Below are positions 27,925 to 39,710 of a stretch of DNA of 64,000 nt, piece after piece. The number at the start of each line of letters is the position of its first letter. The first letter of the stretch is position 1. The translations under genes were made by a program, and so were the position numbers. The notes under the pieces were generated by a model, which saw only the letters and a list, made by a program, of their open reading frames with translations, was not told the origin of the DNA and made no database searches. Source of the DNA: Henricia sp. BOLD:AAB3569 (Eukaryota; Echinodermata; Asteroidea; Spinulosida; Echinasteridae); the NCBI GenBank assembly GCA_037783545.1, contig JBBELK010000450.1:310001-374000 (forward strand). Reading direction: 5' to 3'.

Positions 27925-28075
27925 TGGAGACTTTTGAAACACGCGGTGGCAACAAATAAACTGGTCCTTTTCCATTGTCTACGTCAGGTTTGAGCTAAAG
28001 TGCGCATGCTCAATATGACGTGCAATAGAAAAAGGACCAGTTTGTTTGCTGCCACCAAGCATCTCAAAGGTCTCC
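27925..28075. repeat. MITE, GGAGACTTTTGAAACACG family, copy 1
   Basis: Inverted ends GGAGACTTTTGA and a mirrored TCTCAAAGGTCTCC. Inner arms read AAACTGGTCCTTTTCC and GGAAAAAGGACCAGTTT in mirror image. A longer relative is at 35188-35680. Confidence 0.72.
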
Positions 28076-28234
28076 CATTCGAGCTGCAAATACAATCGAT
28101 CTGAAATTGACCTGCATCAACGTTATTGAGTCGTCTTATTGAGCCGCCACTACTGCGCGCGATGTGAACAAGCTACAATATGCAAGACAGACGATGAGTC
28201 TATATTACAATGTACTATGCAAAAAATCGTTTGG

Positions 28235-28345
28235 AGTGCTATGGTGGAGCGGTCTAGGGGTCGTAGTCAGTCCGGTCCATCAATTGTACGTATGCCCTTG
28301 AGCAAGGCGCTTTGCCACGCATCGCTTCTTCACCCACATTGCTTC
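28235..28345 (+). mobile_element. SINE fragment
   Basis: GGTGGAGCGGTCTAGGGG resembles a tRNA A-box region, and CCCTTGAGCAAGGCGCTTTGCC is the SINE body seen also at 4060. No tail. Confidence 0.5.
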
Positions 28346-28399
28346 AAGCTCTCACATAATAATACATTTTTGAGCAAGAAGTAAAAAACTATCGATAGA

Positions 28400-29960
28400 C
28401 CAAACCACTTTGAGAATGTTCACTTTAAATTTTATTAAACGGCCAAAACGAAAGTCCATAGCTTGTAGCAGTAGCATGCTCGAATAAAGGCGACAAGTTT
28501 CGCTTGTAGGTGGCAAAAATGACCACAACAGATTGCCCTGTTCCCATGGTGATAAGGCGCCATTGTCACATCGGTTTTGCTACTTTGCCAATTTGCGCAT
28601 CCATGCATGGTTCTAGGGAAGCATGAGGAGCAATGCAACTTGACATCATATCTCTCCAGGTAACAGCACCTGTCTAGTGTGTCGGAGGTCCGGGCTCAAA
28701 TATCTCACGTATTTAATTTTCCATGGTGATGAAATGCCTCACCAAGAATAATTATTGTGCAATGAAAAAAGACGGGAGACACAATGACGTCACAGTTTGT
28801 TCACATTGTGATTTCCCATAAACCGTTTGGTCCCCAGACTCCCATAGGAATGTGCCAATGTGCAGCTGGAATTTAAAATGTTTGAAAAGCCATTTCAAAG
28901 TGAACATAAGACCGTATTTTCTTCAGCAACGGCAAACATTCAACTGGAAAAAGAACGAATGTTGTTATCAAATGCGCGTTGTCAGAACTTCTGTTCCTGT
29001 AAATAATCGAACTTTGCCTTGCATTTCATACATTTCTAAATACTGAAACACGATGAGCTTGTACATAATGCAGTATCGCTTCATAAATAACCCGTTGGCA
29101 TTTATTAAACAATCATTCAATTAATAAAAAGTCGTACCTCGTTTTATAATGTCCAATTCATGAAAAGATACAGTTGCGAAGTGGAACGGAAAATAATTAT
29201 TTCCCCATTGTAAACACAGAGTGTATGATGAACCGCTCTTCTATGCATTATTTAGCTTATTTGCATATTAGTCTGACGAAGGTGACAGCCATACCGTGAC
29301 ATCTTTAGCGGGAGAAGGGCTTGGTTGGTTGCGGATAACGAGTTCAATTCTCATGGGGACCGCCATCGCTCCACGCCTGGATTGCTGGCCTGTCCGTTCC
29401 ATCTTTGTTTCCTTTGAGAACATTTCATCGTCTCGGGCTTTAAGGCCATACGACGTCTTTAATACTTTATTTCTTAAAAACTTATAAATTCCCATCGCTC
29501 CTTTTTAGGGGTCAAGGGGTGGTTTAATTAGTAGGGAATAAAATCCCCTCATTTCAATCCCCCTCGAGTGTGACGCTGGGTATTTAGGTTTACTGGCGAA
29601 ATACAGGCTTAGGGGCCTTATTTTTACATCGGTGAGTATGTGTGTGGAGTCTGACTTATTTCCAGATTCATGATTGTTAGTAAAAGCCTACGATCACGTA
29701 AGCAATTTAAATGCAAATTGTTTAATTTTCTGGCAAAAAACTGCGTCTCATGTTTCATCGATTCACATTATAAGATACTGCTGTGTATTTTGCGCATACA
29801 GCTGCTTGTTCAAGGTGCTGCAATTTCGCAGAAAACTATTTACAATCGACATTATCAAAAAAATATGGCTTGGTCTTCAGTTAACTGTTTATGTATATTT
29901 ATGTCTAAAATATTTTGTGAACATTGTAGATGCAAATTATTAGGCTATAATAGCGTACTT
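28400..29960. other. No recognisable gene
   Basis: AT-rich DNA with only short open frames lacking splice context or family resemblance. Nothing further is supported. Confidence 0.6.
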
Positions 29961-29970
29961 CACTATACCC

Positions 29971-30148
29971 AGCACGATATGTGGCAAATGGACTTCCCCT
30001 TATGCCCCTATACCTCAACACACTCTTCCCTTTTGTTAACGCACCAATCCCCATAAAATCTGATAGGGATTCCTTGGAAATTCCTTAGATGTTTGAGTCA
30101 CAATTGGGGAACAATAATAGGGGGATACCCTCTGCCACATATCGTGCT
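29971..30148. repeat. MITE, AGCACGATATGTGGCA family, copy 1
   Basis: AGCACGATATGTGGCA is mirrored by TGCCACATATCGTGCT. A second copy is at 63518-63750. Internal sequence includes GGAAATTCCTTAGATGTTTGAG. Confidence 0.82.
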
Positions 30149-30764
30149 GCATATGTACTTCACAGACACTCAGAAATATTTTTTCAATTGTTAGCTGAGC
30201 TAACCGATTTGCATAAGAATGTTTTGCAGGAAGGACTCGGGTGCAATGGGGTGTGGAAGCATTGCAGTAGGCACTGACCTCGTTCGGCACGCAAGACAAC
30301 GGACGTGCAATTTTGAGATAAGAAGTTCACGAGTGTTGGAGGAATAAGGCAGGAGCAGGAGCGGGAGCGGAACTTCGGAACAAGTTAACAACAGGAATAG
30401 AAGAACAGAATCTGGTCTCTTCCAAGCTCTGGCCTCATCCGGCACACAGAAGGAAGAGGTAACGGTAGAGACAGGACATCTTGGAAGGTACCGGTAATGG
30501 AGCTGGTGAGTACTGTTAGTGAGGAAGAGCAACACGGAGATGCTACATAGCTGTCCCGTAACGTTGGTAAGCACCAGCTCAGTCTCGGTTTCGCCCGCTC
30601 TGTCTTGTCGTCGAAGCTTGGTGCTCCCCAAGTTCATGGTATGTTATTGTTATGTTTCTTTTTCAGCTTATGCAATACGGTAGGAATGCGGAATTGAAAA
30701 TACTTTATTCACGGTTGAGTACGCGAATAAGGGAATAAATCTTATTCATGCGTTTGAACGGTTC

Positions 30765-31080
30765 AATCGTGGCCCCTGAATCAGTTCTATAGAATGCAAA
30801 CAGCCGATTGGAAAGGTACCAGTAAACCTCAATCTAAAGACGAGGCTTGGAATGCAGAAGTAGTCGGGTACCTTTCTAATCAGCAGTTTGGACTCTATAG
30901 AACTGATTCAGGAGGCCCGATTAAACCGTTTTAATAGAGGAATTTTAAATTGTCATCAAAAACGAGGGTCTTTCTTTTGCGATAAAATTTTGCGAAATAA
31001 AAAGACGCGTAACGTAATACAATGGGTCAGCATCTGGAATGAGGCTGTCATTGCTAATTTGTCAATATGGTCTTTAGTCT
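30765..31080. repeat. Inverted repeat plus dispersed repeat, related to 45260 and 52195
   Basis: 30765-30925 is a palindrome with arms around CCTGAATCAGTTCTATAGA and GGAAAGGTACC. The following block (AATTGTCATCAAAAACGAGG then TCTTTC) recurs at 45260-45405 and 52195-52320. No coding frame. Confidence 0.65.
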
Positions 31081-31084
31081 AGAC

Positions 31085-33200
31085 ACTACCATTCCATCAC
31101 TACGCCCCCTTCTAACCCACTGCCTCGCAGACTGAGAGCTTAGGGTATTTCCAGCTGTTCATGCGTTAGAGGAGTGCGTTAAAGAAGCCCTGTTGCAAGT
31201 AGACTTGATGTCAAGTCGGTAACTAGACCGGTTATTATTATAATTATTTATTTAGCCATTCCTGCAATACACAAAATAGCAAGGAGCAACAAAAGTAATA
31301 ATTACTGTGATCCAAGAACCTGCTGCCCCAAAAATAAATAAATAAGACGTTGTGTATGGAAATAGATCATTGAACTAAAATACAGTTTAAATATATGAAA
31401 AATGAAATGAAAAGTAAAAAAAATTATATAAAAATTAAAAATAAAAACATATATATAAATCAACAATATAAATATGATTCAACAATATAACATTAAAAAG
31501 GAATTTTTAAAATGTAAAAATAAAAATTGCAAGGAAAACAATTATAACTTATCCAAACAAATAAATATTTAAATAAGTAGATACATAAATAAACAAGCAT
31601 ACCGTAAATAAACAGTGAATTGGCAAATGAAAACAGTGAATTGGCAAATGAAAAAGCTGAAGAAGAAAAAACGCAGCAGCGTGGTCGCGAATGGACTCGG
31701 AACAAGTCTAGTCGACCTCCAGTTACCGACTTGAAAAACCTGTCTGTTACTTTGTACACGGGCTATGGAGTTTGCTACCAGAATTTGACGTAGAGATCTG
31801 GTTGGTCGAGACACGGGGCTTGATTAATATTCATGCAACATTTTCAAAAAAAATGTGCTTGTGAATTATATTTCCTCAAGTAGTGGACCTATCAATATCC
31901 ATTACTCCTGATTTTCAAAATGAGACATAATCATAATAATTTGACCTTTCCGTTGGCCCAAGTTTTGGTTAAGAAATAAATTCAAAAATCGTAGCCGACA
32001 ATTCTCTTAACTGTCTTTTTATGTACATGTGTATTACTTTATTGTACACTTATGTACGCAGTATAAATGCTCGTGACTCAAAGAAGACATACTAGTACTT
32101 ATAGTCTACATTTCGCTAAAAGTTGAACGCAGTTTATCTGAATGAAGATGCGTATCTATTGAAAAATGTTCTTACTGCGTATTCATTTAACACCCCCCTG
32201 GTAAAAAATGGACGGTACCACACAGTGGAGTGCGTTGCGTGGATTACCGTGATTGGTTCGTGCTATGTCAACAGCGTCAACACGCTTTGAATCGTGAATA
32301 TTGTCGCGCAATCAGGTTTCTCAAGTCGGTATACAGGTCGAAACCAAAATATATACTGCACATAAAAACGGATATCGATCGTGCGCGGTAAAATGGCGTT
32401 AGACGGACAACTTAACACGACCGTATACCGAATCGATTTTAAGTCTATGTTAAGTCTATCGTACCCACCGCACTCAATGCGCTGGGAACGGCAAAATGCG
32501 CTTCACAGGTTCTTGTAAAGGAAATACGTCACAGGGGTTTACACGCAGAGCATTGTGGGTTGCTTGCGCAATTGCTGTCAATAGTAAAATGATATAACCA
32601 GTGTAAAAAACATCTGTATGTTATGTGTGCAGAATCTGTCTAGCCTATACTGGAAAACTTGTTTTATGGTATGTTCACAAAATAAAAAGAAGACCTCGCG
32701 GTCCCATCAGCGCCCCATCAGCGAATGCCGAGAGGCACACATCGGTCCATTCCATGCAGTCCAAGCATGCATTGCATTGCAAACATTCAACTCGTTAGAT
32801 GTCCGTCCCTATCTTTATGAATCACCTGATGCGCATGTGGTAATTAGAGCAATGTTAGCACGCCATATCAAGGCATGATGCCTAATTGGGTCGTACACGC
32901 TTATAAAACCAAGTGTTAAATCAACAACCAAAACGTGCGCTGAGTGACTACTCATTAAGGGGCCGTCCAACTTGTCAACATTTTCACAGTTCTACAGAAA
33001 GTAGTACTTTTCAAGTCCCCCATGCACCCTCCCTCCGAAATACTATATCAACATATTTGATTACGAAATGTTAACATTCAAGTTTGGCAGCGAATGTAAA
33101 GTCATTGCGGACTCTATACGGCTTATATTTGAGTTGAAAAAGTTAAATATTTATTTAATGAAATGCGATTAGGAAAATTAAACAAAAGGGTAAAATTCTT
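31085..33200. other. No recognisable gene
   Basis: Contains an AT-rich stretch (31380-31620) and a 21-base direct duplication (AAACAGTGAATTGGCAAATG, about 31611-31652). No open frame here has splice context or a family I recognise. Confidence 0.55.
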
Positions 33201-33207
33201 CACAGTT

Positions 33208-33452
33208 GGGTCTTTCTATAAATTAGGGGTCCAAAAGTGTGACATTTGGTGTCCCCCGTTACACCTAAAATGTGTTATTTTTCGTACGAAAATAATTAAA
33301 ATAGCTTTTAAACTATTTTGTATGAATTGTACTTTATGTACTCACTCTTTGAGATGGAAAGTATTTAAAGAATGTGTCCTGAATTTACAAAAACAAGATG
33401 TAAAATGTAACGGGGGACACCAACATTGGACCCCTAACTTATAGAAAGACCC
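33208..33452. mobile_element. MITE with 50-bp inverted ends and AGTT duplication
   Basis: GGGTCTTTCTATAAATTAGG and its mirror image extend about 50 bp inward to TGTCCCCCGTTACA. AGTT is duplicated at 33204-33207 and 33453-33456. 245 bases, non-coding. Confidence 0.8.
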
Positions 33453-33782
33453 AGTTGACCGAAGTAGTGAGCTTTTTATTTTTACACAACCATCTGGTAC
33501 GTTTTACACAACACGTCTCATACATTGTCAGATACATGCCAAATTTAAATTAATATATTTTTTAACCTTTTTAAAATGTCTTTGGCGAAGACTGTGCCAT
33601 AATAATTTTAAACCTTTAAAGTTGCATTGCCCGTGTTTCGGTGAAAGGATTAAAAAAATTAATTTACACAAGCGAACGAATTTAGAAAGCTTACGTGTCT
33701 CTGTAACGAAACATATCAAAAACTTAAATTTCCGACGTCGGGAATTGGAGATACAAGCCTTTTTCTTGAAACGTGCTTCACA

Positions 33783-33860
33783 TGTTGTACATGTGCGCGT
33801 ACGCTCATATGTACATAGTATGTGTACAATGTACACATGTACGCGCACATGTACATTTAC
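33783..33860. repeat. Palindrome of TACATGTGCGCG
   Basis: GTACATGTGCGCGTAC pairs with GTACGCGCACATGTAC around a 40-base centre of ATGTACA words. Confidence 0.6.
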
Positions 33861-34429
33861 GTCATAACCCTGTCGATTAATTGACCTGCCAGCCATTTAA
33901 TAATTTCTTGTTTTTAATCGACTGGCATTAATCCTTGACGGATTTTTACGTTCTTGGTACCAAATGAAAGCTGATAACTTTTTCTATTCTAGAAAAATAC
34001 CTATTTATCTTTTTAAAAAACAATTGACGCCCAAATCGGCCAAAACACGGGCAGTGCAACTTTAACTATATTTGATTAAATACGATGACTATTACGTTTA
34101 ATCGTTTCCCAAATTAAATGAAACCAAGCAAGTGCTTATATTCCATAGTTTTCCATATACTCTAAACTATTACGTGAAATATTTCCGTTATTACGACACG
34201 CTTTACACAGCAATATTCGTCAAATACACTGCACATATCCCAACATGACATTGTAATACATGTATCCGTTTATAATACGCTATAAATGTATATGCATTAT
34301 GTACAATGCATTAGAAGAATAACACAAAATCGTCAACACCGAAGTAAAATACATGCTGCAGCCATAAACACCCAAAGCGTATACAACCAGTAAACTGACA
34401 CAAATGTATTACATGTAAAAGAGCGTGTC

Positions 34430-34695
34430 CAGATCACATTTTCGAGCGCTCCCCGTTTTCGGGTTCGAATCCGGGGCGTGTATGTGGATTGGGTTTGCAG
34501 TCCCTACTTGACCGCGTAGGTTTTACCCCGAGGATTTCTCTGGGGGTTTTCCTCTCACTTCTAAAACTGCAACTCCTTCTTCGTCATCTTAAGTTGATAA
34601 TAAAGTATAGTTAAAGCTAAAACCGTATAGTTGATGGCATGAAGGGCCTTAGTTGCCGAAGATGCCATAAATTAACAACAACAACAACAACAATA
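34430..34695 (+). mobile_element. tRNA-derived SINE with (AAC)n tail
   Basis: B-box-like GGGTTCGAATCCGGGGCG is followed by TTTCTCTGGGGGTTTTCCTC, a conserved SINE body, and ends in an (AAC)n run at 34674-34692. Confidence 0.7.
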
Positions 34696-34714
34696 ACTGG
34701 ATGGTGTGCATAAA

Positions 34715-34985
34715 CATAATGCCCCATCCCCCCATTTGGGTGTTGAGATTTTGATACCATATCATTTGTCACAGTTTGTTTATTACCATTCTGAAATTTC
34801 GTGCTCTCAATCCGTATAATTATTTTCAAGGATATCGTCAGAAAGCCTCAATTTGTTTGCAATTAATTTATCTGGTTACATAAAGCAGTGCAGTAATTAC
34901 ACTAACCCGTTTGCTTCCACATCCAAATTGGAGATTGTAAATTTCCTGTTTTCTCCCCATGGATAGTATTTTGGGAGGTATTTAA
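34715..34985. repeat. Dispersed repeat, copy 1 (intact relative of 43385-44070)
   Basis: Shares ATATCATTTGTCA, TTCTGAAATTTCG and GCTTCCACATCCAAATTGG with 43385-44070, where the same repeat is split by a 0.4-kb insertion. Confidence 0.72.
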
Positions 34986-35187
34986 TGTATTATATAATGA
35001 TTGTTATAGGTTACAACAAAATCCATTTTCTGGAAAACAAATCTGAACAAGCTTATTTAAGCTGTTCTTATGCAGAGATCGGAACTTCATCGATATTGTT
35101 ATGAGTATAAGACATTACATCGATGTTATAAGTTACACGTCCCGTAAATTATGACCTACGACATTGGTGTTATTACATCAACGCCAA

Positions 35188-35680
35188 TGAGAGACTTTTG
35201 AGACGCTTGGTGGCAGCAAACAAACTGGTCCCTTTCCATTGCTACGTCATATTGTAGATTGGTTCCCGATCCCTATAGATTGGTTCGCTCATTGTGAAAA
35301 TATAGGGATCGGTAAAGGGCAGCCATGACGGCAGAATTCTGCCCGTCACGTGGTTATTATTATTTTTTATTTTTTTAGTAAGTGCGCAGATTTTGCATTG
35401 ACATTTGTAACTTGGCCGTGCGTGTCGAACATATCCAATTATGTAAATAAAGTACATTGCCTAAAGCAAAGGGCTCGGGCAATTTTTAAATATAAAAAAC
35501 ACAATGCGCACGCGCAAAGACGACCAATTACAGATCAAGATGAAGCGCCCTTTACCTGTCCTTATATTCTCCTGTGTGGAATATGTGGACGGGAACCAGT
35601 CTACGTCATATTGTAGCCCAAACGTGACGTAACAATGGAAAAAGACTCGTTTGTTTGCTGCCGCTTTTCAAAAGTCCCCA
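35188..35680. repeat. MITE, GAGACTTTTGA family, copy 2
   Basis: The left arm GAGACTTTTGAGACGCTTGG with GCAGCAAACAAACTGGTCCC is mirrored at 35630-35680. The centre carries about 350 bases absent from copy 1 at 27925. Confidence 0.65.
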
Positions 35681-35783
35681 TTAAATTCCGTTCGTTACCG
35701 TTAATATATACTTTTGAGACCCAAATTATTAACATTTACTATACTTTAGGCTTATATATTACACCTCTTGGTAACTTTTTAAG

Positions 35784-36920
35784 TTAGTTGTCTGCGATGT
35801 TGTGAACGTTAACACTGTCAGTTTGTCGTTTTCGCGACGGGTGATGCACGGTGCTCTGTAGTGTAATGAACGAGCTTTTGTATTTGCCTTGAGAACGCTG
35901 GTTCTTTGGGCGATATTGGGGGCAACAACAGAAACACGCTTCTATCAAATAGCGGCGGTGTGACGAGCTTAGGATAAACAGGATTATCGGATTAATAACA
36001 GAGTTAGTCCGGATTAGGAGAAACTTCAAATACTCAAAGATCTTAATAGCATTGTATTTGTAAACACAGCCTGATGCGGGATCATAATACATGTAGTAGT
36101 TTAACTCATCGATTATAGCCACCACGTCCAGTCCGTAATTCAGAGACCACGTGGTCACAAACACAGTTACGATAATAATGACGGCAATGGCCAATCGCAG
36201 CCGTTGGCGGTGCTGTCGCTTGGACATATTGGCCGTCGATTGGCCCTCTAAGATTTGATTTGGTTTCAGCAAATCCTTGGCCGTAGAGCAGTAGCTAGCC
36301 GATATTATAATGCTCGGAATTAGTAGGAATATGATAATAGACACGTATGTATACGGTGCGAAGCGCGGCTCAAATGCAGGAATGCTGCACGATCCTGTTA
36401 CCGATAGCTCAAACACTGCAATGCTGTAAATAGCAAAGAGCCCGGAAGCGACCCATATGAACGTTATGCCCAAAATAACCGCGCAGAGCCGATTCCGACC
36501 GCTACGAAACGCACGGCATGCTAGAGGCTTGGACACGGCAAGGTAGCGATCAACACTAAGAGCTGTCAGTGTGAATATAGACACACCCAAAAACACCATT
36601 CTGAGATAGCCGTTAAATTTGCAGTGTCCCACGGACTTGAAGAAGTAGTATTTACCCTGATCCAAGTAGAGCTTATCCAGGATATCATGAGGTATGATCG
36701 AAAACAAAAATACCAAATCCACGACAGCCAAATTAAGAATAAGATAATTGGGCACAGTGCGCATGCTCTTAAACCTCGGCGTTATAAAGATCAAACATAT
36801 GTTTCCTACAAACCCGATGATAAAGAATATGACATTTAGAATTACAAAATCCCAACGCGGGCCACAATAAAAACAATTACAATTATCCAAATCATAATCT
36901 ACACTGCTTGTGTTGTTCAT
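35784..36920 (-). CDS. Rhodopsin-class (class A) G-protein-coupled receptor, peptide-receptor-like, intronless
   Basis: 378 residues from ATG at 36920; the open frame extends a little further upstream but has no earlier ATG. The short N-terminus has an NNTS glycosylation site and a Cys-rich patch. Seven hydrophobic helices carry class A signatures: GN in TM1 (IIGFVGNICLIF), NLAVVDL in TM2, a Cys before TM3 (VGHCKF), DRY at the end of TM3 (SVDRYLAV), a Trp in TM4, and NPIILF in TM7 in place of NPxxY. TM6 has TTW instead of the usual CWxP. The C-terminus has CFCCCPQY, suited to palmitoylation, and a Ser/Thr-rich tail. The MRTVPNYLILNLAV block is like bombesin- and TRH-type peptide receptors. 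The ligand cannot be inferred. Complete and apparently functional. Confidence 0.93.
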   Translation of the reverse strand: MNNTSSVDYDLDNCNCFYCGPRWDFVILNVIFFIIGFVGNICLIFITPRFKSMRTVPNYLILNLAVVDLVFLFSIIPHDILDKLYLDQGKYYFFKSVGHCKFNGYLRMVFLGVSIFTLTALSVDRYLAVSKPLACRAFRSGRNRLCAVILGITFIWVASGLFAIYSIAVFELSVTGSCSIPAFEPRFAPYTYVSIIIFLLIPSIIISASYCSTAKDLLKPNQILEGQSTANMSKRQHRQRLRLAIAVIIIVTVFVTTWSLNYGLDVVAIIDELNYYMYYDPASGCVYKYNAIKIFEYLKFLLIRTNSVINPIILFILSSSHRRYLIEACFCCCPQYRPKNQRSQGKYKSSFITLQSTVHHPSRKRQTDSVNVHNIADN

Positions 36921-37615
36921 CGTGAACGCAAATAGATAAATTGGCACCAGAATGTTCTTCTAATAGAAAGTCGCAACAAAAATACCCTTCAGACCACCCA
37001 GTAACAAACTCGAGTCAGATATATAATAACCGAACCAGTCATGTAAATCAAGCAGATTAAGCGCCAGGAATAGTTTGTACCACGCAGTGTGTTAGATATT
37101 ACATGTTGCCCGCAGTCTGTGTGCTTCTATAGTGGTAAAAATTAAGATTACAAAACCCACATGAGTTTTCAACTGTTTCTTGTAAGCACGTGGGGTAGTT
37201 CTGTCTTTAGACGAGCCGCATATCTCGTGGTGTCTCTGGAGGGCTTCCGTCGGTTATTGTATATTTTCTGAGCTTCACGGTAAGACGCTCTCGTGTTGAT
37301 GTCTTCTGTAGTCGGAGGTTCTAAAAAGTAAAAGAATAAACATTCTCAATGATGATCAGTGTTGGCTAAGTCGGTTGCTGCATGTCACGTTGGATTTTAT
37401 CCGTTGTAGGATATTAAAAATACTAGCCTGTGCGATGGAGCCACGTCTTGAACGCAACATTACTGTGCAAGCAGTCTATGTGCTCCTTGTGTTCAAAACA
37501 TGCAAACGTCCGCAGTCATACTTTACATATACAATTCACCACAACGTCATAACAATTCTATATACATCCAATTTCTCCAGTAAAACGGTAGAAACCGCAT
37601 CCCAGGCCCACTAGA
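36921..37615. other. 5' side of the GPCR gene, no further gene seen
   Basis: No second coding exon, clear TATA box or repeat is recognisable. A 5' untranslated exon cannot be excluded. Confidence 0.4.
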
Positions 37616-37616
37616 G

Positions 37617-38560
37617 TAAGAAGGCGTAACGCGGGTACTAGAGGAGTTACATTCTTGTTTGGAAATTGGACGTGTTGGACAGGAAATCGGCAACACTCCG
37701 TTTAAATAAATCCAAACTTGGAGAACTGATGATGTTGCCTGGAAGTTTATTCCAATAAGGAAATTGTGGCTGGGAAAAAAACTAGTACCTCTGGCGTGTG
37801 GACGATGATACGAAAATTAGTGAGACCTTCTGTGCGACCGGGTTTGGAGGGTGAGGTTACCAGCATTTCTATCGATGTCAACTAAACCATGGACGATCTT
37901 GTAAAACATACACAAACGTAGGTAGACCCTTCTCGATTCCAGAGATGGCCAGTTGAGATATGTTAACATAACGGTAACACTAGCCTTTCTGGTATAGTTA
38001 TTACAACACATTCTTGCAGCAAATCTCTGGATGCTTTCAATTTTGTTCCGCTCACCCTCTGTAAATGAGCCCAACCACAGATGCCAAATTCAGGGCGCAC
38101 CATGCAGGGACTGATATATAAAGACGAGATTTAGCTTGTATACCGAAGGATTAAAAAAAAGGCCGAATAATACCAACTGCTTGCTTAGCACTAGTAGTAA
38201 TTTTGTTAATATGAGATGACAACCTCCAGTCACTATACTAAGGATAAGACAAAGGTACGGATGACTAGATGTTGTCTGGATAGGGCTATTGTTGATGAAA
38301 TAGCTATGAGCTGCAGGGATCCTTTTGGTGCTCAAGTGCATAACGAAGCATTTATCGGTATTAAATTTCATTTCCCACTCTTTCTTCCATCTGCACAAGG
38401 CATCTAGATCATTCTGAAGGTGGGCAGCATCAGTGGGTGATGATATTTCCCGATATAATAGGCCGTCATCAGCAAAAGGTCTGGAATTAGATGTAACGTA
38501 AGATGGAATATCGTTCACGTATACGGAAGGAATAGCAAGGGGCCCAACACGGTGGATGTA
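37617..38560 (-). pseudogene. Jockey/CR1-type LINE fragment (reverse transcriptase, 3' half), decayed
   Basis: The minus strand reads VLGPLLFL, VNDIPSYV, FADDGLLYREI (catalytic DD), MKFNTDKCFVMHL, then after a frame break IESIQRFAARM and LNWPSLESRRVYLRL. These are the usual palm-to-C-terminal blocks of non-LTR retrotransposon reverse transcriptases. The frames are broken at about 38525 and 38080-38250 and the 5' part is absent. Not active. Confidence 0.88.
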
Positions 38561-38605
38561 TCTCTTTCATGGTTATATCGTGGATGTATCTCTTCCATGG
38601 TTATA
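38555..38605. repeat. Short direct repeat
   Basis: GTGGATGTATCTCTTNCATGG followed by TTATATC occurs twice in tandem at the truncated edge of the LINE fragment. Confidence 0.7.
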
Positions 38606-38733
38606 TCAACCTACGCGAGGGAGTTATTGTTCCGGCATATAATATAGCTATAATATGGCGGTTCCGTGTAAAATGTACTTTGGTCAGATATAGACCATGC
38701 AGTTGACACGTGGTATATAGGCTTTTGTGGAGC

Positions 38734-38880
38734 TATAGACCGTGTCGAATAGCCGCCATAAGAGGGCAGTTTCGTTGTTTCTTGAGGACATGCATGGTTG
38801 CACATTTTGTGCTTATATTGTCGACCAGTTTAAAGACAACGGTTGCCTTTCAAGATGGCAGCTGTTCGATACGGTCTATA
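38734..38880. repeat. MITE, TATAGACCGTATCGAATAGC family, copy 1
   Basis: Ends TATAGACCGTGTCGAATAGC and GATACGGTCTATA are inverted repeats. A second copy is at 63385-63514. Confidence 0.8.
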
Positions 38881-39299
38881 CTATTGATCTGAGTGTTACG
38901 TCACTATTTCGACAACGAATCAGCGAGACCTACCGTGACCCTGGGATTTGCATTGGTCCCTTTTAGGCGCCGAAGTTTGTCATCTTCTCCGTGCAAAATG
39001 TTTTCGACTTTGGTAGAAGTTGTGGATCCTTGGGAAAACACAAGCCGTGGCTGTCAAACAAAAGAAAAAATCAAAACAATTTGCAATCATCACATGAATT
39101 GTCCAGTGGCTCTGTTCCGACCAATCTATTTAGCCTACTCGTGGTATCCTTTGCATATAGCGGCCATCATAGGGTTCAAGCGATCTGTTCCGCAAGACGC
39201 GACGACCTGCATTGCTATTGTGATGTGATACGCAAAATGAACCAGTAAAAACAAAGTTTCGAGGTTATCTGAAACATTTACACTACCCACAAAACGTTA

Positions 39300-39510
39300 T
39301 AGGGATATTGTGGGGTGTATATTATACAAATATTGACTGCAATGAGGGGCATGGTTAAGATTATAGGCCCAAGGTGATCTCGAAGCCATGACTGTGCCCC
39401 GAGGCGGAAGCCGAGGGGCATAGTCATGGCTTCGAGATCACAGAGGGCCTATAATCTTAACCATGACCCGAATAAACAGCAGTCAATATTTGTTTTATAT
39501 ACCGAATGTG
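39300..39510. repeat. Palindrome with GCATGGTTAAGATTATAGGC arms
   Basis: Arms 39310-39402 and 39413-39505 pair through GGCATGGTTAAGATTATAGG, GTGATCTCGAAGCCATGAC and AATATTGACTGC. The hairpin centre is CCCCGAGGCGGAAGCCGAGGGG. Confidence 0.8.
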
Positions 39511-39710
39511 TAGATTTTTGTCATCTGGTTGGTTAAAAGTAACGAGACATCATATACAGTCATGACAGTGGTCCTTCGCGTTTCGATTTCGGAAGCTGGT
39601 CTACGGCGGAAAAGTTGTATATTTACAGCAAACATTGTAGCATAATCACCTGGCACTTTAGTAGCACATTTCACCTGACACAGTTTTCACTGTAGGCCAC
39701 TTCTCTGTAG

